DNA of 64,000 nucleotides from positions 868,001 to 932,000 of the forward strand of contig CM073899.1 in NCBI GenBank assembly GCA_037176705.1. Direction: 5' to 3'. The translations under genes were made by a program, and so were the position numbers. The DNA comes from Molossus alvarezi (taxonomy: Eukaryota > Chordata > Mammalia > Chiroptera > Molossidae). The stretch's first letter is position 1. Every line of letters begins with the position of its first letter. A model generated the notes under the pieces. That model made no database searches, was not told the origin of the DNA, and saw only the letters and a list, made by a program, of their open reading frames with translations. Positions 58,001 through 64,000 of this stretch are shown here, piece after piece.

Positions 58001-59236
58001 TGATGTCAGTTGTTACTTTTCCTCTTTTGTTTCTGATTTGTTTATTTGTGTCCTCTATTTTTGCTTCTTTGTGTGTCTGGCTAAGGGTTTATCCATTTGC
58101 TTATCTTTTCAAAGAACCAGCTCTTCATTTTATTGATCTTTCAAATTGTTTTTGTTGTTGTTGTTTTTATTTTGTTCTATATCATTGATTTTTGCTCTGC
58201 CCTTTACTATTTCTTTCTTTCTTCTTGCACTAGATTTTTTTATTTTGTTTACTTTATAGTGATTTAAGTTGTAGGGTTAAAAAGTCAATTGAAAATTTTT
58301 CTTGTTTCTTGAGGTAGGCCTATAGTGCTATGAACTTTCTTCTGAGGACTGCTTTGGCTGCATCACACTGATTTTGTGTTAATGAGTGTTCATTTTCATT
58401 GGTTTCCAGGAAGATTTTAATTTCTTTCTTGAAATCTGTCATAGTCTATGCATTACTTAAGACCATATTGTTTAGCCTCCATGTATTTGATTGTTTTTTA
58501 ATGTTTTTGTTATAATTGATTTCTAGTTTGATGCCATTGTGATCTGAGAAGATGCTTGATATGATTTCTATCTTCCTGAAGTTCTAGAAACTTAATTTGT
58601 GTCCTACCATGTCTATCTTTGAGAATATCCTATGTGAACTTGAGAAGAATGTGTATTCTGCATTTTTGGGGTATAATTCTTTATAAATATTTATTAAATG
58701 CAATTGATCTAGTGTATCATTTAAAGTCTCTGCTTTCTTGTTAAATTTTGTCTAAAGGATCTACCCAGTGATGTCAACGGGGTGTTGAAGTTCTCTGCCA
58801 TGATTGTATTGCTGTTGATTCCTCCTTTAAAGTCCTCTAGAAGTTTTTTTTAATGTATTTTCGTGCTCCTATATTGGGTGCATATGTGTTTACAAGGTTA
58901 TATCCTCCTGTTGGATAGATCTTTTTAATATTAAGTAGTGGCCTTCTTTGTCTCTAGTTATGGCTTTCATTTTGAAGTCAATTTTTTTTTGGATATGAGT
59001 TTTGCTATCCCAGCTTTTTTTTTTTTTTTTTTTTCCTTTTCATTTGCTTGGTAGGTTTTTTTCCATCTCTTCACTTTCAACCTGTGTGAGTTTTTTGTTG
59101 TGAGGTGGATCTCTTGTAAACATAATATATATGAGTCATGCTTTTTTATCCACATAGCTACTATGTGTCTTTTGATGGAAATGGTTAATACACTTATGTT
59201 TAAGGTTACTATTGATATGTACTTATTTATTGCCAT
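55037..59236 (-). pseudogene. L1-L ORF2p pseudogene
   Basis: ATG at 59236-59234 (MAINKYISIVTLNISVLTIS, then ILCLQEIHLTTKNSHRLKVK, 59335-58967). The RT block [20 protein letters not shown] has the catalytic FADD altered to FAND (57099-56728). A small antisense L1 tail (55637-55938) splits the C-terminal part. Numerous stops. Confidence 0.85.
55637..55938 (-). mobile_element. Short L1 3' tail nested in L1-L
   Basis: A second complete L1 3'-end signature (TTAATTTATTTTTGTTACAGATGTTTCTC then a pyrimidine-rich 3'UTR) interrupts L1-L between 'ctctaccctttttat' and 'ttaattgcgttctttgtc', which are contiguous in L1-I. It is truncated just upstream of the ORF2 stop. Same orientation as its host. Confidence 0.87.
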
Positions 59237-59340
59237 TTTGTTTATTATGGTTATGTGTCCTTTATATTTCTTCTGCTTATTACAGAAGTTTTTTAACATT
59301 TCTTGAAGTGCTGGTTTGGTGCTAATATAGTCCATTAGCC

Positions 59341-59367
59341 TATTTATTTATTTATTTATTTATTTGT
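59341..59367. repeat. (TTTA)n microsatellite in L1-L
   Basis: Six to seven TTTA units in the ORF1-ORF2 spacer of L1-L. Confidence 0.9.
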
Positions 59368-59389
59368 CGGGGAAGCTTTTTATTTCACC

Positions 59390-60075
59390 TTCTATTTTGA
59401 ATGATAGGTGTGATGGATAGAATAGTCTTGAATTTAGATCCTTGTTTTTTATTACCTTGATTATTTTATGCTATTCCCTTCTGTTGAGAAGTCAGCTCTT
59501 AGCCTTATGGAGATTCCTTTGTAGGTAACCTATTGCTTATTTCTTGCTGCCTTTAGTATTCTCTCTTTGTCTGTCATTTTTGACATTTATTTTTTATGTG
59601 TCTTTGTGTGGACCTCTTGGAATTCTTCTTACTTGGGGCTCTCTGGACTTCTTAAACTTGCATGCCTCTTTTCTTCACCAAGCTAGGGGAGTTTTCTGTT
59701 ACTATTTCTTCAAGTATATTCTCTAAAACTTGCTCATTTTCTTCTTCTTCTGGCACACTTATGATATATACATTGTTATGTTTAATATTGTCTCACAAGT
59801 ATCTTAGGTTGTCTTCCTATTTTTTACTTTTTTTTTCTCTGATTGGGTGATTTTTGTCTACCCAATCTTCCAATTAACTGATCTATTTCTCAGCTTTCTT
59901 TACTCTGATGGTTATTCCTTCTAACATATTCTTTATTTCTGCTATGCGATTCTTCATTTCTATGTTTCTAGATCTTTACTCATGCTGTTGAGCTCCCTGA
60001 TGATTATTACTCTGAAGTTTTCTTGTGTAAAATTCTCTTGTACTTTTATTTGGGATTTGTTTTTTGTCTCACCAT
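59390..60075 (-). pseudogene. L1-L ORF1p pseudogene
   Basis: Complement of the ORF1 CTD is recognisable at 59560-59700 ('tacttggggctctctggacttctt..cttcaccaagctag'). The start codon complement CAT lies at 60073-60075. No frame longer than about 60 codons survives. Confidence 0.7.
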
Positions 60076-60939
60076 TTTGCTTGTCTCAGTGGGTTTTTGA
60101 GCCTGCCAAGTTTTCCCTGTGGGTGTTGGTCTTCTTCTGGTTGTGGCTTCCTCTACTGGGTTTTGATGAGTGTTGGAGGACCCACATTAGACACCACTGT
60201 TAAGTCTTACTTTCCTGGGTAGATTTTCAAGCCAAGAAAAAATTTAGTCATCCTCTACCTTTTTTTCCTGGAGGATACTAGACTCAGTTACTTGAGAAAA
60301 CTTTATTTGTAGCCCTCAGCTGAATGAAAATTCCCTCAAGCGTTAGAGTATTTCCACTGGGTGGGGCACTTGGTTGCTATTGCACTCTAGATGTTAATGA
60401 GCCTCAATTTGCATTTCTCTGATCTGGCCTGGTAGTGTTGAATTTCTGGGGGAGGAACCATTGATTCTCCCTGGGGATCTGGAAAGAAGCTTTTTGTAAA
60501 AGATGGGTACGGTCCTATGAGGGAATGATTCAACACAAAACTCATGGTGTTTTCCCCTCCAGCTCTCTCCTGAGCCAGGAGCCCTGGACTTCCTCCAGAC
60601 AGTTTCAGTCCAGTATGCCCTCCCTCTTTTGGTTGTAGTTCTTTTGGTGCTTTTTAAAACCCCTGCTTTCTCACTGGGAAGTGTTCACAACTACTACAGC
60701 CCTCTGCTGCTGTCCTTGGGCTCCCAGCTCACCCTCATATACCTCTGTAGTTCCAACCAGGTTCAATATGTCTTCCTCTTTCTGTCCCTCATTATATGGA
60801 TTCTCTCTAGCTGCTTTTCAGTTAGTTACTCCAAATGATTCATCTTTATTTTAGTTGTAATTCCAGTTTGTTCCTGGGAGACAGTCTGTGTAGCTTCCAT
60901 TTATGCTGCCACCACTTTTCTTCTTCTGTATTATAATTG

Positions 60940-61075
60940 CTTGTTTTCTATTTCTATTTCTCACTAGATTGTAAATTATCTGGGTCAGAAACATTTTCTG
61001 TCTAAATTAGTACTATAATTTCATTGTCTAATCCAGTATCTGATACACAAGTGCTTAATAAATAAATAAAGTTTA
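60940..61075 (+). mobile_element. L2/MIR-type 3' end relic
   Basis: 'ctagattgtaaattatctgggtcagaaacattttctg' and 'gtctaatccagtatctgatacacaagtgcttaataaataaataaa' follow the order of an L2 or MIR 3' end (agactgtaagctccttgagggcaggga .. cctggcacatagtaggtgctcaataaat). Confidence 0.7.
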
Positions 61076-61685
61076 CTTTTGTAATATCTTGCCACCACAA
61101 ACATACCCACAGTTTCCCCTTTTGACTATTTAAACCTAATTCTGCTATAGGAAACTTTGACATAAGAGCATATACCAACCTATACTTCTGTAGAAAGGGC
61201 ATTTACTCATAATAAATAAAGGGATATAATTTCTAAGGTCTTTACAGCTTCTGATAGCCCTAAGTAGCTATAGACATTACCAAACTTTGTCTTTCTCACC
61301 ATGCCAAGGTCCTCAAGTTTTACCTGCTCAAAGCAATGCCAATTTCAAACCATAAGATACACAGAATTAACCATAAAATGGAATCACAGTGTGTAAAAAC
61401 AGAAGAGTCAAGCTAAATCTTCTGAAGGTTTTTCTGAAGCTAGGATTGGTTAATAGCTTTGACTTCAGAAAGCTTTGTATTTTCTGATACCGTGTTGGGA
61501 AATGAGTAAAATAATGACTGAGGAAAAGTTCCAGCTACTGAATCACCAAAAGGTACAATTATAACCAAACCAGTGCTTTGGGAGAAGCAGATTTAATTTC
61601 TCCAGATACTATTATTGCACCTGCCATTTTTTTCCCTATGAAAGTAATTTAATGAATTTGCTGTTCTTCAAAGAGCTGACTTATC
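61076..61685. other. Unique DNA
   Basis: No gene or repeat recognised. Confidence 0.5.
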
Positions 61686-61865
61686 TTGCCAGAGAGTCGA
61701 CATCTTAGGACCTGGAAACATCACTGTGAACTACTTTGGAAAATTGAAGGCATATAATAAACACACTTCCAATATTTTGCCAGAGAATCAATATGCTAGG
61801 GCCCATCAGCCTGACTATAAAACACTTTGGAAGACAAACTGAGTAATTAACACATTACCAACTTC
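61686..61865. repeat. Diverged 91-bp tandem duplication
   Basis: TTGCCAGAGAGTCGACATCTTAGGAC (61686) and TTGCCAGAGAATCAATATGCTAGGGC (61777) begin two units that continue in parallel (ACTACTTTGGAAAA / AAACACTTTGGAAGA, then TAATAAACACACTTCCAA / TAATTAACACATTACCAA). The divergence indicates an old duplication. Confidence 0.75.
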
Positions 61866-62318
61866 TGGAGTTTAGGACTTTAATAAAATTAGAAATTACT
61901 AGGAAAAAAAAGTCAACAGAACTTTTCATGTTCAAATTTGTAGGAAGTTTTGATATCAAGAAATGAGTGTGTCACATAGAAGATGAGCCTCTAAGATGAA
62001 TTTTATTACTTCTCTACAACCGAAAAATTGCATAACCGATGGTGTTGCTTAAGGCATATTTTATTTTGGTGTTGGGCAATTTAAATTGTGTAACCTCTAG
62101 TGGATTTCCACTCCATCACATATCAGAGATTATTTCCTAAAATGGAAAGAGACGATTTTGTATTGAGCTGCATTTGAGATCAGTGGGAAGAGTAAAACCT
62201 GTTGATGAATGTACTTTATGGGATTTAGCAACCTGATGACAGAAAAAATGTTAGAATCAGTGACACTTCAAATATGGTTACCACAAAAATGAGAGGGAAG
62301 GAGCTCTGACAGATAAAG
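61866..62318. other. Unique DNA
   Basis: No gene or repeat recognised. Confidence 0.5.
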
Positions 62319-62462
62319 AGGATTTTGGTTTCAATACTAGCTTAGCTACTAGGTTGTTGTGTGATCTTGGGAGAGTTATTTGCTCCCTTTGGGCCTCAGC
62401 CTCTGCTTCTGCACAGTGAGAGAGTGAATGTTCTCCTCAATGATCTCTAGTTTCTTTCTACC
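62319..62462 (+). mobile_element. MIR SINE
   Basis: 'tttggtttcaatactagcttagctactaggttgttgtgtgatcttgggagagttatttgctccctttgggcctcagcctctgcttctgcacagtgagagag' follows the MIR core order (ctagctgtgtgaccttgggcaagttact..ctctgtgcctcagtttcctcatctg). Confidence 0.85.
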
Positions 62463-63545
62463 TCATGAAGACCAATTACTAAATTACTTAAATGTTTTAG
62501 ATGATAGCATGCACGTCATGAATTAACAGGATTGGTAATATCAATCTTCACTTAAACTTTGTGTTTGGCTGCCTTATATCAAGTATTTGGAAGGTTTTCT
62601 TTTTTTCTTACTTTCTTCTTTTTTTTTTTTTTTCCACTTTTCAGCCAGATGTTTGAGTGCCAGGTAGATGTTACATTTGTGATCTAAGCTACACTGGCTA
62701 ATATCAGTTGAAATAAGGGCTATTTGCTTATAGAATATGCATTTCCTAGAGCAACTTGTACCATTATATTAGAATCTGATCTATGTTTTATATTTGGAAG
62801 CAACATATGTATGTAACTATGGCTTAAGTAAATTGAATTTTGTGTATAACAATGTTATCCAAACTGGGATTGTATGAGAACCCAAAGAGAACAGATTTTA
62901 AAAAAGGTTGTTTTCCTCTAAATATGCTCTTATTATTTTCTTTTATTTACCCAACATGGTAATATAGCCTAAACTGTGCACCATTGGGCTCTCTCTGGTA
63001 AGAAGAGAGTTAGGAGTGCAAAAGTTTATTGATGGTAATGCTTATCAAAGGTAAAAGGAGGAGTGAGTAGAAGTGGGTAGAGAAAGATTTTAGAATATAA
63101 TGCTGATGTGATACCTGAGAAGGGAAAACAGACAGAAAGTAATATTAGACAGAACCAGACCAAGGTTCAGATCTCACAAAGCCTTATCCAACCCAATGGC
63201 AAGCTCCCAAGGAAAATTTTCTCATTAAAGGAGTCTTATGATGGGGAGACAGATATGGCCAGGTACCAATAATCCTACGATGCTTAGTTATTGGCTAGAG
63301 GATTGCTATGAAGAGCATGACTGAGGCAAAACCCAAAGATTAATAGATAGAGGCTGTTAGAAAAATGCATTCCTAACAGCTGAATGGCAGATTTTTTCTC
63401 GAGTGGAAGATTATTTTGAGTGGAGATCCAAACAGCATATCTCCATAAATGCCAGAAATGCAATTTTTATTATATTTCACATTGAGCCTATAATAATTTG
63501 CTATAGCTTACCATATTAAATCTAAACTGATGAATAATTTCTCAT
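62463..63545. other. Unique DNA with a T-rich run
   Basis: Contains an interrupted T-rich run (about 62598-62635). The remainder has no recognisable coding or repeat signal. Confidence 0.45.
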
Positions 63546-63632
63546 AGAATAAAATATTTAGGAATAAAATTTACAAAAAATACAAAACTAACACTTTGAA
63601 AACTATAGACTATTGTTAAAAGAAATTACACT
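63546..63632 (+). mobile_element. Old L1 ORF2 fragment
   Basis: 'aaaatatttaggaataaaatttacaaaaaatacaaaactaacactttgaaaactatagactattgttaaaagaaatta' is the L1 ORF2 block that reads KYLGINLTK..LYTENYKTLLKEI in younger copies. Confidence 0.7.
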
Positions 63633-63634
63633 AG

Positions 63635-63870
63635 TCTACCCTTATGTGTATGTGATACATTCCAAGACTACCAGTGGATGCCTTAAACCATAAATAGTAC
63701 TAAACTCAATATATACTATATTTTTTTCTATTCATCCATACCTATGATAAAGATTAATTTATAAAATAGGCACAGTTATATTAACAACAATAACTAAAGT
63801 AAAATAGAAGAAGTATGACAATATATTCTAATAAAAGTTATGTGAATGTGGCCTCTTTCTCTCAGCAAAC
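63635..63870 (+). mobile_element. Probable MER-type DNA-transposon relic (Tigger-like)
   Basis: 'gatacattccaagactaccagtggatgccttaaaccataaatagtactaaactcaatatatactata' and 'ataaaagttatgtgaatgtggcctctttctctcagcaaa' follow a familiar mammalian non-autonomous DNA-transposon consensus. I cannot name the family securely and did not find both terminal inverted repeats. Confidence 0.5.
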
Positions 63871-64000
63871 CAAAAAAAATTTCTTTTTTCCTCTACAATT
63901 TATACATAGAAGACTCATTCTTACTGTAGATCTTAGTAACCTCAGCACACATTTTTTTTTCCTTAAGTGGAAATCTTTTACCTTTTCACTTAAAAGAAGT

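Larger units (their letters stand above)
54788..60928 (-). mobile_element. L1-L: both ends present, minus strand (short 5'UTR type)
   Basis: About 6.14 kb including a nested 300-bp L1 tail (55637-55938). The 3' end has TTTATTTTTGTTATAGATG at 54820; the 5' end (TAGCTTCCATTTATGCTGCCACCACTTTT) is at about 60928. ORF2 is about 59236-55037, ORF1 about 60075-59390, and the 5'UTR about 60928-60076. Many T-run expansions (56589-56610, 59017-59034) and a (TTTA)n stretch (59341-59367) mark it as older than L1-I. Target duplication unclear. Confidence 0.92.

Noticed and set aside
63000..63370. Possible LTR or endogenous retroviral segment
   Set aside because: No terminal TG..CA repeats, primer-binding site or retroviral coding motif could be seen.

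Overview
The window reads as bat nuclear DNA, probably Yangochiroptera. The main evidence is at least eleven copies of bat-type tRNA-derived VES-like SINEs, which begin with a GCCCTGGCCGGTTTGGCTCAG-type head, together with mammalian LINE-1 elements and ancient MIR and L2 relics. About 70% of the window is LINE-1. I see no virus-derived genes, CRISPR array or true tRNA/rRNA gene. The species cannot be fixed without a database search.

Layout. 1-6.76 kb: a young VES SINE, decayed old repeats, and two spliced coding exons of a FAM170A-like testis zinc-finger gene on the minus strand (5867-5724 and 4679-4045). 6.77-26.3 kb: a L1-in-L1 stack. It holds a 5' half L1 (A, minus), a 5'-truncated L1 (X, minus) split by a younger L1 (N), and in the opposite direction a 5'-truncated L1 (Y, plus) split by a nearly complete L1 (E). 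26.7-33.9 kb: an old L1M split by L1-G. 33.9-35.2 kb: unique sequence with a TG microsatellite. 35.2-41.2 kb: L1-I (minus), with both ends. 42.7-49.7 kb: L1-J (plus), with both ends, head-to-head with L1-I. 49.7-54.8 kb: a MIR, a short L1 tail, and an intact intronless MRPL15 retrocopy. 54.8-60.9 kb: L1-L (minus). 60.9-64 kb: ancient MIR, L2 and DNA-transposon relics in otherwise unrecognised DNA.

Two items look like host protein-coding sequence: the FAM170A-like exons, whose C-terminal frame may be shifted, and the MRPL15 retrocopy, which keeps its full 296-codon frame. All L1 ORF1 and ORF2 frames are broken by stops or indels, so no L1 here looks able to move on its own.

The most informative structures are: the MRPL15 retrocopy, whose flanking 16-bp target-site duplication encloses about 0.7 kb beyond the normal poly(A) signal and ends in a SINE, implying retroposition of a read-through transcript; different L1 5'UTR designs in one locus (a short one with one common start, a short one carrying ~235-bp tandem units, and a long one with ~73-bp tandem units); and a series of L1-into-L1 insertions that all share the orientation of their host element.
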